DNA of 60,258 nt from Atopobiaceae bacterium (GTDB lineage: Bacteria > Actinomycetota > Coriobacteriia > Coriobacteriales > Atopobiaceae): assembly GCA_017545665.1 (NCBI GenBank), contig JAFWKQ010000006.1:1-60258 (forward strand), given 5' to 3'. Below, in pieces: positions 47,652 through 56,606 of this stretch (position 1 is its first letter; each line of letters begins with the position of its first letter). The notes beneath the pieces were generated by a model. The model was not told the DNA's origin. It saw nothing but the letters and a program-made list of their open reading frames with translations, and did no database searches. The position numbers and the translations under genes were made by a program.

Positions 47652-47790
47652 CAAGTGACCTGTCCCCTTGTCAGCTTTGGCTGACAAGGGGACAGGTCAC
47701 TTGTCAGCTTTTTTGACAAGGGGACAGGTCACTTGTCAGCTTTTTTGACAAGGGGACAGGTCACTTGTCAGCTTTTTAGGTCACTTGTCG
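47649..47790. repeat. Tandem 32-bp TGACAAGGGGACAGGTCAC repeats after whiA
   Basis: An inverted copy at 47649-47676 is followed by three direct copies starting at 47682, 47714 and 47746 (exact 32-bp period, TGACAAGGGGACAGGTCACT then TGTCAGCTTTTTT) and a truncated copy to 47790. The first copy can pair with any of the others in a 27-bp stem. The rest of the 366-bp gap (47791-48017) holds the gap promoter and nothing else I can name. Confidence 0.92.
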
Positions 47791-47921
47791 GTTTGAGAAG
47801 TCTCTACCACCTCTATTGGTATTCTCGCGCGTGCGGTCTACAACTGGTTGTGTGTCTCCGCGTTTTTTCGTATGTCAAGCGTCTTCCCGTCGCGCCCTAA
47901 ATCGGTACGCTCACGGAGTCG

Positions 47922-47952
47922 CTGACGGCATATAGGCATGCGAGGGTATAAT
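47922..47952 (+). promoter_or_regulatory. Promoter of the glycolytic operon
   Basis: A perfect -10 TATAAT at 47947-47952 with CTGACG at 47922-47927 as a -35 (19-base spacer). It is 65 bp upstream of the gap start, leaving a leader of about 58 bases. Confidence 0.6.
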
Positions 47953-48017
47953 TAGCCACAGTGTTTAGTTTGGCTGAATCGGGGATGTGCCCCGACGGCC
48001 TCACGAAAGGAGAAAAT

Positions 48018-49040
48018 ATGGCAGTTAAGGTTGCTATCAACGGTTTTGGCCGCATCGGTCGTCTGGCTTTCCGTCAGATGTTCGGCCATGAGGGATCCGA
48101 GATTGTCGCTATCAACGACCTCACCTCCCCCAAGATGCTCGCCCACCTTCTGAAGTATGACTCCTCTCAGGGCAACTATGCTCGCGATCATGAGGTCGTC
48201 GCAGGAGAGAACTCCATTACCGTTGATGGCAAGGAAATCACCATTTACGCGAAGCCCAACCCCGAGGAGCTGCCGTGGGGCGAGCTCGGTGTTGACGTTG
48301 TGCTCGAGTGCACCGGCTTCTTCACCGCTAAGGACAAGGCTGCCGCCCACATCAAGGCCGGCGCCAAGAAGGTCGTCATCTCCGCTCCCGCGGGCAACGA
48401 TCTTCCCACCATCGTTTACAACGTTAACCATGAGACGCTGACCGCCGACGACGACATCATCTCCGCCGCCTCCTGCACCACCAACTGCCTCGCTCCTATG
48501 GCCAAGGCCCTCAACGACTTTGCTCCCATCCAGAGCGGCATCATGGCGACCATCCACGCCTACACCGGCGACCAGATGATTCTCGACGGCCCGCAGCGCA
48601 AGGGCGACCTCCGTCGTGCCCGCGCTGGCGCTGTGAACATCGTCCCCAACAGCACCGGTGCTGCAAAGGCTATCGGCCTGGTTATCCCCGAGCTCAACGG
48701 CAAGCTCATCGGCGCTGCCCAGCGCGTTCCGACGCCCACCGGCTCCACCACCCTCCTGTTCGCCGTCATCAAGACCGACAAAGAGGTTACCGTTGACGCC
48801 ATCAACGCCGCTATGAAGGCCCAGGCCAACGAGTCCTTCGGCTACAACGAGGACGAGATTGTCTCCTCCGACATCGTCGGCATGATGTATGGCTCGCTGT
48901 TCGACGCCACCCAGACCATGGTTTCCCAGGTCTCCGACGACGAGTATCTGGTACAGGTTGTTTCTTGGTACGACAACGAGAACTCCTACACCTCCCAGAT
49001 GGTCCGCACCATCAAGTACTTCGAGAAGTTCGTCGCCTAG
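48018..49040 (+). CDS. gap: Glyceraldehyde-3-phosphate dehydrogenase
   Basis: The NAD-dependent glycolytic enzyme. 340 residues. Begins [21 protein letters not shown] (Rossmann motif), with the catalytic Cys in [15 protein letters not shown] and the C-terminal [16 protein letters not shown]. Codons are strongly biased to C-ending, as expected for a highly expressed gene. AAAGGAG lies ahead of ATG 48018; the in-frame upstream extension lacks homology. Confidence 0.97.
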   Translation: MAVKVAINGFGRIGRLAFRQMFGHEGSEIVAINDLTSPKMLAHLLKYDSSQGNYARDHEVVAGENSITVDGKEITIYAKPNPEELPWGELGVDVVLECTGFFTAKDKAAAHIKAGAKKVVISAPAGNDLPTIVYNVNHETLTADDDIISAASCTTNCLAPMAKALNDFAPIQSGIMATIHAYTGDQMILDGPQRKGDLRRARAGAVNIVPNSTGAAKAIGLVIPELNGKLIGAAQRVPTPTGSTTLLFAVIKTDKEVTVDAINAAMKAQANESFGYNEDEIVSSDIVGMMYGSLFDATQTMVSQVSDDEYLVQVVSWYDNENSYTSQMVRTIKYFEKFVA

Positions 49041-49062
49041 TACGTTCTTCCTCAGGGAACTG

Positions 49063-49104
49063 GGGCGCGGTAGCAGCTCTTCGGGCCGCGCCGCGCCCTT
49101 TTCT
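49063..49104 (+). terminator. Hairpin with T-run between gap and pgk
   Basis: GGGCGCGG (49063-49070) pairs with CCGCGCCC (49091-49098), followed by TTTTCT. Probably a partial terminator that makes gap more abundant than pgk-tpiA. Confidence 0.6.
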
Positions 49105-49143
49105 ATGTTCGGTTAGTTCGTTTCGATGTAAGGAGTGATTCCG

Positions 49144-50334
49144 ATGGCCTTTACCAAGAAGACCGTGCGGGACATCGATGTCGACGGCAAGAAGATCCTC
49201 ATGCGCGTTGACTTCAATGTACCTCTAAAGGACGGCGTCGTTACCGACGACACCCGTATCCGCGCGGCAATCCCCACCATTCAGTATCTGAAGGAGCACA
49301 ACGCAGGCATCATCCTCATGAGCCACCTTGGTCGTCCCAAGGGCGATGGCTTCGAGCCTGAGCTGTCGCTGCGTCCTGCAGCCGAGAAGCTTGCCGAGCT
49401 TACCGGATACGACGTAAAGTTCATTGAGCACACGTATGACGACGAGGCTAAGGCGGCTTGCGACGCCGTCAAGCCGGGCGACATTCTGGTGCTCGAGAAC
49501 GTCCGTTTCCTTAAGGCCGAGAAGAAGAACGATCCCGAGGTCGCCAAGAAGTTCGCTTCCTACGCCGACATCTTCGTGCTCGACGCCTTTGGCACCGCGC
49601 ATCGTGCGCAGGGTTCCGTCGTGGGCGCTGCCGAGTTCATCCCGGCCGTCGCCGGCTTCCTGCTTGAGAAGGAAGTCGACACCCTTACCGGCATCTTTGC
49701 CGATCCCGATCGTCCGTTCGTGGCCGTCGTGGGTGGCTCCAAGGTTTCCTCCAAGATTGGTGTTCTGGAGAACCTCATCGAGTCCGCCAACACGCTGATT
49801 ATCGGCGGCGGCATGGCCTATACCTTCTTCCTGGCCAAGGGCTACGGCGTTGGTACCTCCCTCAAGGAGGAGGACTGGATTGAGCGCGCGGGTGAGATGC
49901 TCAAGAAGGCCGAGGAAAAGGGCTGCAAGATTCTGCTTCCGGTAGACAATGTGGTTGCCGATCACTTTGGCGAGGATGCCGAGGGCACCGTTGTTGCTTC
50001 CGACGCCATTCCCGACAACATGATGGGCATGGACATTGGCCCCAAGACCATCGAGCTGTACTGCGACGCCGTCAAGAAGGCCGCTACCGTATTCTGGAAC
50101 GGCCCCATGGGCGTCTTTGAGTTCGATCAGTTTGCCAAGGGCACCGAGGCCGTCGCTCGCGCGATCGGCGCTTCGGACTGCACGTCTATCATCGGCGGTG
50201 GCGACTCCGTCGCAGCTATTAATAAGTTTGGCCTGGCCGATCAGATGAGCTGGATCTCCACCGGTGGTGGCGCTTCCATGGAGCTCGTCGAGGGCAAGGC
50301 TCTTCCTGGAGTGGAGGCGCTTCTCGATGCGTAA
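49144..50334 (+). CDS. pgk: Phosphoglycerate kinase
   Basis: A 396-residue ATP-forming glycolytic kinase. Seen: MRVDFNVPLKDG, MSHLGRPKGDG, LLENVRF-like LVLENVRFLKAE, VVGGSKVSSKIGVLENL, and WNGPMGVFEFDQFAKGT with GGGDSVAAI. AAGGAG sets ATG 49144. It overlaps tpiA by 8 bp. Confidence 0.97.
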   Translation: MAFTKKTVRDIDVDGKKILMRVDFNVPLKDGVVTDDTRIRAAIPTIQYLKEHNAGIILMSHLGRPKGDGFEPELSLRPAAEKLAELTGYDVKFIEHTYDDEAKAACDAVKPGDILVLENVRFLKAEKKNDPEVAKKFASYADIFVLDAFGTAHRAQGSVVGAAEFIPAVAGFLLEKEVDTLTGIFADPDRPFVAVVGGSKVSSKIGVLENLIESANTLIIGGGMAYTFFLAKGYGVGTSLKEEDWIERAGEMLKKAEEKGCKILLPVDNVVADHFGEDAEGTVVASDAIPDNMMGMDIGPKTIELYCDAVKKAATVFWNGPMGVFEFDQFAKGTEAVARAIGASDCTSIIGGGDSVAAINKFGLADQMSWISTGGGASMELVEGKALPGVEALLDA

Positions 50335-51094
50335 AAGGATGATCGCGGGTAACTGGAAGATGAATAAGACCTTCTCCGAGGCCGTCGAGCTCGCAACTGG
50401 GCTCGCCGCCGAGCTGAAGGACGGCACGGGCGACGTAGACGTAGTCGTTGCCCCGCCGGCAGTCGACCTCAAGGGCGTTGCCGAGGTTATCGAGCAGGAG
50501 AAGGCCGCGTTTGCCCTCTCTGCCCAGAACGTGTACTGGGAGGAGGCTGGCGCCTACACCGGCGAGACGGCTCCCAACATGCTCGAGGCCATTGGTGCCA
50601 CGCACTGCATCATCGGTCACTCCGAGCGTCGCGATTACTTTGGCGAGACCGACGAGGACATCAACAAGAAGGCCAAGGCCCTTATGGCCCATGGCATCGT
50701 GCCCATCTCCTGCTGCGGCGAGTCCCTGGAGATTCGCGAGGCTGGTACGCACGTAGAGTTCGTCGTCGACCAGATCAAGAAGGACACCGCTGGTCTTACG
50801 ATCGACGATCCCTCCAAGTACGTCATCGCCTACGAACCCATTTGGGCCATTGGCACCGGCAAGACCGCTACCGCTGACGACGCCCAGGAAGTATGCGGCG
50901 CCATTCGCAAGACCCTCATCGAGATCTTCGGCGAGGAGACGGCGGCGGGCATCCGCGTTCTTTACGGTGGCTCCGCCAATCCCAGCAACATCGCTGGCTT
51001 CCTGGAGAAGGAAGACGTGGACGGCGCCCTCGTGGGCGGCGCTTCGCTCAAGGCTGACGGATTTGCCGACATGGTGCGTTCTGCCATGGCATAG
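50327..51094 (+). CDS. tpiA: Triosephosphate isomerase
   Basis: A 255-residue TIM-barrel enzyme interconverting DHAP and GAP. Begins MRKRMIAGNWKMNKTFSEA, with the catalytic His in CIIGHSERR and Glu in YEPIWAIGTGKTAT, and GGSANPSNI. The start at ATG 50327 lies inside the pgk end, with GGAGG at 50313, so translation is coupled. Confidence 0.97.
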   Translation: MRKRMIAGNWKMNKTFSEAVELATGLAAELKDGTGDVDVVVAPPAVDLKGVAEVIEQEKAAFALSAQNVYWEEAGAYTGETAPNMLEAIGATHCIIGHSERRDYFGETDEDINKKAKALMAHGIVPISCCGESLEIREAGTHVEFVVDQIKKDTAGLTIDDPSKYVIAYEPIWAIGTGKTATADDAQEVCGAIRKTLIEIFGEETAAGIRVLYGGSANPSNIAGFLEKEDVDGALVGGASLKADGFADMVRSAMA

Positions 51095-51127
51095 TGCGTT
51101 TATCTGCGCATAAATAGGCAATTCGTA

Positions 51128-51157
51128 GGGTCCCGGGGTTTCCCCCGGGACTCTTTT
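51128..51157 (+). terminator. Terminator after tpiA
   Basis: A 9-bp stem GTCCCGGGG / CCCCGGGAC with a TTTC loop, followed by TCTTTT. It separates the glycolytic operon from the convergent two-component genes. Confidence 0.85.
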
Positions 51158-51191
51158 GCGTACTGTATAGGAGTGCGCGGCAATCCGTAGG

Positions 51192-51980
51192 TTATCTGAG
51201 GAGCGAATCTCTTGTTTCTGTGGCCCACGGATACTGGCTCATGTATTCCCCTCGCCATGCGTTAATGGCCAGCGGGCGCCCTTCCAGATACTCGTAATAG
51301 TCGCATGAGACCTTTGTCATGTCGATGCCCAAGGATCCGTAGCGCTTTATCAATGCGTCCTTGTGGCCTGCGGTTCCAAGTGTTCGCCTAAGATCCGAGA
51401 CGAGCGTGCGAAGGTACGAGCTAACGGCACGAGTCTGCTCTTTTTCTTCCCAAAGTGCAGCCTCGACGCTCTTGAGGCTTACGATGGCCCCTCTCCTGTC
51501 TATAAGGTAGGCAAGGAGCTCCTTGGTCCTTGAGCGCTCAAACGTAAGAGGCTTACCGTCTACGAATGCCTCAAAGTCTCCAAAGCACCTTATTACGAGT
51601 TTGCCGGCATCATAGAGAGTCTCTGGGGGAAAGCGAAGGTTCTTCAATTCGCAGGCAACGTCGGCGGCGGTAACTGGTTTCATAAGGTAACCAGAGCTGT
51701 GGAGAGCAAACGCGTCTGCCATGTACTCGTCGTATCCGGTCGCAAAGATGATATTCATCTTGGGATTCAACCGCTTGAGTTCGCGCGCAAGTGCGATGCC
51801 GTTCTTTCCTGGCATATCTATGTCTACGAACGCCACGTCAAAAGATTCTACATTGGCAAGTGCAAGCACTTCCGAGCCATTGGCAAACGCTGCGATTTCT
51901 GCCTCGGGCGCCGCCTCGGTAATAGCGCGAACCAGCACTTTGCGCGGGATTTCCTTGTCGTCTACTGCGAGTATTTTCAT
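51192..51980 (-). CDS. Response regulator with SARP-like winged-helix output domain
   Basis: A 262-residue regulator. The receiver (1-120) has D7/D8, phospho-acceptor D53 in FVDIDMPGKNG and the Lys in MKPV. The output domain (about 130-262) looks like the OmpR/SARP winged helix (CFGDFEAFVDGKPLTFERSRTKELLAYLIDRRGAIVSLKSVEAAL, split here only by reading) with a short bacterial-activator-like tail (SCDYYEYLEG). LytS-type kinases normally pair with LytTR regulators, so this output domain is unusual. Its ATG overlaps the end of the kinase gene in ATGA. Confidence 0.85.
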   Translation of the reverse strand: MKILAVDDKEIPRKVLVRAITEAAPEAEIAAFANGSEVLALANVESFDVAFVDIDMPGKNGIALARELKRLNPKMNIIFATGYDEYMADAFALHSSGYLMKPVTAADVACELKNLRFPPETLYDAGKLVIRCFGDFEAFVDGKPLTFERSRTKELLAYLIDRRGAIVSLKSVEAALWEEKEQTRAVSSYLRTLVSDLRRTLGTAGHKDALIKRYGSLGIDMTKVSCDYYEYLEGRPLAINAWRGEYMSQYPWATETRDSLLR

Positions 51981-53281
51981 TTGGCGCCTCCCTTGGGAAT
52001 GCGGATGGTAACGGTTGTTCCCTCATTTGGTGTGCTCACGATGTCGAGCGACCCATTGCACATGGTGGCTAGTCGAGCCTTCGTGTTTAAGATGCCCACA
52101 TGCGTACTATCCATATTGTTAAGGATGGCATTCGTATTGAAACCCACCCCATCGTCCACAATATGAACGGTAAACTCGTCGGCGAGTTCGTGCGTGCTTA
52201 CCGTAACCAGACCGCCCTCCTCGCGTCCGCCGAGGCCGTGCTTCACGGCGTTTTCCACCAAGGTTTGAACGCTCAACGCAGGCACCAAAAAGCCGGTAAC
52301 GCGAACGTCAAGTACATATTGGAGGCGGTTCTTATCAGCCATCCTCTCCAGTTCCAAATACGTGCGCACGTGTTGTATTTCGGTAGCGATGGGAACGGGA
52401 ACCGTTTGTCGCAACGAGGCAAGATTCGTTCGCAGGTAGCGAGAGAACGAGGCGATTGCCTCCTTGGCACGTTCCACGTCCTCATCGCAGAGTCCGTATA
52501 TGGTGTCGAGCGTGTTAAAGATAAAATGTGGCTGAATCTGCGATACCATGGCCGTCATGCGGCTCTCGGCAAGCTGAACCTCGGATTGAGCGAGCTCCTT
52601 CGTGCGCTCGGCATACATCGCTGCGGAGGACACCTGCATTTCCATAAAAATGAGGATGAGCCCGAGCGTGGAGGATATGGCGAGGAAGTTGATGCCATAT
52701 ACCGTTACCTGTATGCATGCCGATACGGCTGGCGATAGCGTATAGAACAGCATGCAAAAAAGCGAGAAGGCGTCGAGGGACCTCCAATTCCTGAGCACGA
52801 ACATCGCATTGACAAGAAAGACCGCCACAATGTATGCGCCGGAAACCCAATAGAGATTGGAGCGATGATAGAGGTTGTTTTCGTCGATGTGATAAAACAT
52901 GTTCAGAGCGGCAAACAGGCACATCAAGACGGAGGAATAGGTAACGCATTTGAGCCATATGGTGGGAAGGGGTGCCTTGGTTTCTTTCATGCGATTGTGC
53001 AGATACATGGTAAGGACGGCAACGAGCAGAAAGCCAGCAACGAAGGTGGAGAGGTTGCCCACATGCGTTCCGATCCATGCGAGCTCTCCGGACTCGCCAC
53101 GACAGATGCCAGCCATCGCATCTCCTCCCTCCGATACGATGTTAAGGGCAAAGAGCGCTGCAAACGTCTTGCGATAGTCGTTTTGAAAGCGCGTAAGCAA
53201 AAGGGAACAGACTAGGCCCACAACGCTAAAGGCAACGCCCCAGAGCTCCAACGACACGTTGAGTTCGCGTATGCTAAACAA
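51977..53281 (-). CDS. LytS/YesM-type sensor histidine kinase
   Basis: A 434-residue kinase with about seven membrane helices in residues 1-205, a short coiled linker (YAERTKELAQSEVQLAESRM), the His_kinase phosphoacceptor motif SQIQPHFIFNTLDTI, and a HATPase_c domain (VQTLVENAVKHGLGG N-box, VDDGVGFN G1 box). The 7TM sensor part resembles 7TM-type input regions with no known ligand. TTG 53281 has a GGGGGG site upstream; an ATG at 53314 would add 11 residues. It is divergent from the P-type ATPase gene, which may be its target. Confidence 0.85.
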   Translation of the reverse strand: MFSIRELNVSLELWGVAFSVVGLVCSLLLTRFQNDYRKTFAALFALNIVSEGGDAMAGICRGESGELAWIGTHVGNLSTFVAGFLLVAVLTMYLHNRMKETKAPLPTIWLKCVTYSSVLMCLFAALNMFYHIDENNLYHRSNLYWVSGAYIVAVFLVNAMFVLRNWRSLDAFSLFCMLFYTLSPAVSACIQVTVYGINFLAISSTLGLILIFMEMQVSSAAMYAERTKELAQSEVQLAESRMTAMVSQIQPHFIFNTLDTIYGLCDEDVERAKEAIASFSRYLRTNLASLRQTVPVPIATEIQHVRTYLELERMADKNRLQYVLDVRVTGFLVPALSVQTLVENAVKHGLGGREEGGLVTVSTHELADEFTVHIVDDGVGFNTNAILNNMDSTHVGILNTKARLATMCNGSLDIVSTPNEGTTVTIRIPKGGAK

Positions 53282-53422
53282 GGACGCCCCCCTTCGCACG
53301 TGATGCATGCGCATCTACGCAAAAGTGTAAGCCCCTCGCGAATCTCTCGCAAGAAGTCTTCCGAGAGGACGTGCTTGTTGTATCCTTCACGTGGCAGAGA
53401 GCAACGGGAAGGAATATGGGGC

Positions 53423-55744
53423 ATGGAGAGCGAACGGGGCCTATCTTCACAAGAGGTTGCGGACCGCGTTCGGCGGCAGAAGACGAACCGCTTGCCCAAT
53501 AAGGCCAGCGGTAGCGTCGTTTCCATCGTCGTATCGAATGTATTTACCTACTTCAACGCAATCTTTGCCTTTCTTGCGGTACTGCTCATCGTAGCCGGCT
53601 CATACAAGAACCTGACTTTTTTGCCGGTGGTCATAGCAAACACGATCATCGGCATTGTTCAGCAGCTACGTGCGAAAAAGGTGCTTGACGGACTGGCGTT
53701 GCTCGATGTGAGCTCTTACGTTGCGGTCCGAGATGGGGTGGACGTAACCGTTCCCTCGGACGAGTTGGTCCAAGACGATCTTATTCGTCTGCAAAGCGGT
53801 CAACAGATTCCAGCCGATGCCATCGTGGTGGCTGGCGAGGCGGGCGTCAACGAGGCGCTGCTCACGGGCGAGTCGGACGAGGTCCAAAAGCGCGAAGGCG
53901 ATGAGCTGCAGTCCGGAAGCTATGTGACGACAGGCGCGCTCCTGGCCCGGCTTACGCGCGTGGGTCCTGAGTCCTATGCCGCACAGCTCATGGCAAAGGC
54001 TAAGGCGGCAAAAGAGCAGACTTCGCAGATGGTGCGCGACATCGAGCGCATTATTCTGGTGGCTGGCATTCTTATTCTTCCCGTGGGCAGCCTTATGTAT
54101 TGGCAGTCCACGACGCAAAACGGTGCCACCTATTCGGAGGCCATCGTCTCTATGGTCAGTGCCGTTACGGGTATGATTCCCGAGGGGCTCTATCTGCTCG
54201 TCACCATTGCACTGGCGTTATCGGCCATGCGTCTTGCCAAGAAGCAGGTCCTCTTTCACGATATGCACAGCATGGAGGCGCTTGCGCGAGTGGATGTGCT
54301 TTGCGTCGACAAGACCGGAACCATAACCAGCGGACGGATGAAGGTAGAGGAAGTGGTTCCTGCAACGGGCTCGGAGGACTCAATCGCGCAGTCGAGGGAT
54401 CTTCTTGCTCGTTACGTGCATACCATTGACGACTCAAACGCGACCGCGGTGGCGCTGCGTGAGTATTTTCCAGATGCCGCGCCCTTTGTTGATGCTAAGA
54501 CGGATTCGTTCTCTTCCCAAAAAAAGTACTCACAGGTGAAGGTCGGAGACAGTACGTATAGATTGGGTGCCCCCGAGTTTACGTTGTCGGACGATTCTTT
54601 GGATAAGAATTGCCAAAAGATAGACGCCCACATGGATGGGGGAATGAGGGTACTTGCGTTTTCGGAGGTCGTGGATGGCAATGCGCATCCCCTGCTGCTC
54701 TGTGCAATCAGCGACGAGATACGGTTGGATGCCGAGGCAACCTTTGCCGAGTTCGCACGACAGGGAGTGGGGGTAAAGGTTATTTCGGGAGACAGTCCCA
54801 AGACCGTCTCCAAGATTGCCAAGGAGGCAGGCATAGAGGGGCACGATCGGTATGTTGACGCGTCGAAGCTCGAGACTCGGGAGCAAATCTATTCTTCGGT
54901 GCAGGAGTACACGGTTTTTGGTCGCGTTAAGCCCGATCAAAAAAAGGAGCTCGTGGAGGCACTGCAGGCGCAAGGCCTCAAAGTGGCGATGACAGGTGAT
55001 GGCGTGAATGACATTCTGGCAATGAAGCAGGCAGATTGCTCGATTGCCATGGGCAGTGGAAGCGATGCGGCGCGTCAGGCGGCGCAAGTGGTGCTTTTGG
55101 ATTCCGATTTCTCGCATATGCGCCAGATCGTGTTGGAGGGTCGGCGCAATATCAATAACATAACGCGCTCGGCGACGCTCTTCTTGTACAAGAACATCTT
55201 CTCACTTGCGCTGGCACTCTTCTCTATATTCGGGGCCTTTACCTATCCTCTTGCACCCAATCAGGTAACGCTCATATCCATGTTCAACATAGGGCTTCCA
55301 GCGTTCCTGCTCGCATTCGAACCCAACGAGAAAAAGCAAGAGGGACGTTTTATTGTTGAGGTGCTGCTCAAGGCATTGCCTGCGGCCATAACGTCATTCG
55401 TCGCCATTGCCTATATGATGGTATTTGCCAACTTGTTTGGCATATCCCAGAATGAGGTGGGAACGGCAAGCACCTATCTGCTTTCGGTGGTGGGCTTTCT
55501 GATTCTTATAGACATTATTCGGCCTCCCAATTCCTATCGAGTTTTGGTATTGCTGCTGAGCATTGCCGGGCTTGTGGTTGGCTGTGGGTTCTTCTGGCGT
55601 CTCTTTGACATCTACACTATGTCCAAGCAGGCATGGGTGCTGTGCATCGTATTTGCGTTTGCCGAAGTTGGAGTCATGCACATGCTCAACGTGTTGCTAC
55701 AACTGATTCGCGAACGACTGAGGCGGGGCAGGGAGGCGCAATAG
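53423..55744 (+). CDS. P-type cation-transporting ATPase (CtpE-like)
   Basis: A 773-residue P-type ATPase. Seen: the actuator LLTGESDEV, the TM4 motif GMIPEGLYLL, phosphorylation site DKTGTITSG (D296), and the hinge MTGDGVNDILAMKQADCSIAMG. Six C-terminal membrane helices follow. PEGL without a CPx motif and the overall match recall mycobacterial CtpE, a Ca uptake pump; the ion is an inference. ATG 53423 follows AAGGA. Upstream in-frame residues look non-coding. The promoter region is shared with the kinase gene. Confidence 0.87.
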   Translation: MESERGLSSQEVADRVRRQKTNRLPNKASGSVVSIVVSNVFTYFNAIFAFLAVLLIVAGSYKNLTFLPVVIANTIIGIVQQLRAKKVLDGLALLDVSSYVAVRDGVDVTVPSDELVQDDLIRLQSGQQIPADAIVVAGEAGVNEALLTGESDEVQKREGDELQSGSYVTTGALLARLTRVGPESYAAQLMAKAKAAKEQTSQMVRDIERIILVAGILILPVGSLMYWQSTTQNGATYSEAIVSMVSAVTGMIPEGLYLLVTIALALSAMRLAKKQVLFHDMHSMEALARVDVLCVDKTGTITSGRMKVEEVVPATGSEDSIAQSRDLLARYVHTIDDSNATAVALREYFPDAAPFVDAKTDSFSSQKKYSQVKVGDSTYRLGAPEFTLSDDSLDKNCQKIDAHMDGGMRVLAFSEVVDGNAHPLLLCAISDEIRLDAEATFAEFARQGVGVKVISGDSPKTVSKIAKEAGIEGHDRYVDASKLETREQIYSSVQEYTVFGRVKPDQKKELVEALQAQGLKVAMTGDGVNDILAMKQADCSIAMGSGSDAARQAAQVVLLDSDFSHMRQIVLEGRRNINNITRSATLFLYKNIFSLALALFSIFGAFTYPLAPNQVTLISMFNIGLPAFLLAFEPNEKKQEGRFIVEVLLKALPAAITSFVAIAYMMVFANLFGISQNEVGTASTYLLSVVGFLILIDIIRPPNSYRVLVLLLSIAGLVVGCGFFWRLFDIYTMSKQAWVLCIVFAFAEVGVMHMLNVLLQLIRERLRRGREAQ

Positions 55745-55764
55745 GTACGCTTGTGGAGGGCGCT

Positions 55765-55821
55765 GTGCGAACTCTCCGTGCTCAAACAGCGCTTCGCGAA
55801 CTGCGCACGGAGAGTTCGCAC
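55765..55821. repeat. Perfect 17-bp inverted repeat after the P-type ATPase
   Basis: GTGCGAACTCTCCGTGC (55765-55781) and its exact reverse complement at 55805-55821 around a 23-base loop. It starts 20 bp after the stop. No T-run follows. The loop has no family core. Confidence 0.85.
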
Positions 55822-55906
55822 CCTGCCATCCACATCTAAGCCAATTTGTACGAGCAATAATTACCGCCACGAGTTACGAATTTGCGTCAGTAATTCAAAT
55901 AAACGC

Positions 55907-55936
55907 TTGTCATTCATGGAGAGTTTGTGCTACGAT
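55907..55936 (+). promoter_or_regulatory. Promoter of secG
   Basis: -35 TTGTCA (55907-55912), 18-base spacer, -10 TACGAT (55931-55936). It is about 40 bp ahead of the secG start. Confidence 0.6.
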
Positions 55937-55975
55937 TCCAAATCGCTATTTGCAAACAACATAAGGAGTCATAAC

Positions 55976-56233
55976 GTGGGTCCCCTTAATATCGCACTTT
56001 TGATCATAATGGCTATCTCGGCCATATTCACCATCATCCTGATTCTTATGCACTCGGGCAAGGGTACGGGCGTGTCGGACATGATTGCGGCGTCTATGTA
56101 TAACGCAACCGCTGGTTCTGGTGTGTGGGAAAAGAATCTCGACCGGCTTACCGTTTTGTTTGCCGTGATCTTTGGCATCTGCGTATGCGTTATGGCACTC
56201 ACCTTCCCCGTGGGTACCATTGCGGGTATGTAG
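55976..56233 (+). CDS. secG: Preprotein translocase subunit SecG
   Basis: An 85-residue accessory subunit of the SecYEG channel. Two membrane helices at about residues 4-24 and 58-78, with the loop MHSGKGTGVSDMI typical of SecG (HSGKGGGLS in others). GTG 55976 follows AAGGAG. Followed directly by tRNA-Leu, a common arrangement in bacteria. Confidence 0.9.
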   Translation: MGPLNIALLIIMAISAIFTIILILMHSGKGTGVSDMIAASMYNATAGSGVWEKNLDRLTVLFAVIFGICVCVMALTFPVGTIAGM

Positions 56234-56274
56234 CGACTATCTGACACAAACATCGGCGAATTTCAAAATTGTGC

Positions 56275-56304
56275 TTGCATATGCGGTAGGCGATGTGTTA
56301 ATGT
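56275..56304 (+). promoter_or_regulatory. Probable promoter of tRNA-Leu
   Basis: -35 TTGCAT (56275-56280), 18-base spacer, -10 TAATGT (56299-56304), about 24 bases before the tRNA. Confidence 0.45.
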
Positions 56305-56327
56305 ATTCCGTGCCGAAAGGCATGAAA

Positions 56328-56418
56328 GTCGGAGTGGCGGAATTGGCAGACGCGCTAGCTTGAGGTGCTAGTGACTAACTTAACGGTCGTGCGGGTTCAA
56401 GTCCCGCCTCCGACACCA
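56328..56418 (+). tRNA. tRNA-Leu (GAG)
   Basis: The acceptor GTCGGAG (56328-56334) pairs with CTCCGAC (56408-56414), discriminator A, encoded CCA. The anticodon stem CTAGC/GCTAG encloses TTGAGGT, anticodon GAG. A long variable arm (class II tRNA) and the T arm GCGGGTTCAAGTCCCGC fit leucine. Confidence 0.97.
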
Positions 56419-56426
56419 GCCAAAAC

Positions 56427-56456
56427 AACCCCAGCCTTTACGGGCTGGGGTTTTCT
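56427..56456 (+). terminator. Terminator after tRNA-Leu
   Basis: CCCCAGCC (56429-56436) pairs with GGCTGGGG (56443-56450), followed by TTTTCTTT. Confidence 0.9.
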
Positions 56457-56542
56457 TTGTGTTTGGCATATATCCCAGACAATACGTTTGTTGCTTGGCA
56501 CGCCGATAATCGAAGCGCATGCCCTCTTGACCTGCCAATAGT

Positions 56543-56570
56543 TTGAAAACTGCCGGCCGTTCGCTACCAT
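56543..56570 (+). promoter_or_regulatory. Probable promoter of the ACT-domain gene
   Basis: -35 TTGAAA (56543-56548), 16-base spacer, -10 TACCAT (56565-56570), about 37 bp before the start codon. Confidence 0.45.
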
Positions 56571-56606
56571 AAGGTCGAATAGCAAAGCCGCAGGAAGGGG
56601 GTTGTT

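Noticed and set aside
47682..47772. Possible CRISPR array (regular 32-bp period)
   Set aside because: The whole 32-bp unit is repeated with no unique spacers, and no cas gene is present.
50327..50334. Possible frameshift at the pgk-tpiA overlap
   Set aside because: Both proteins have complete, normal ends; the 8-bp overlap is ordinary translational coupling.
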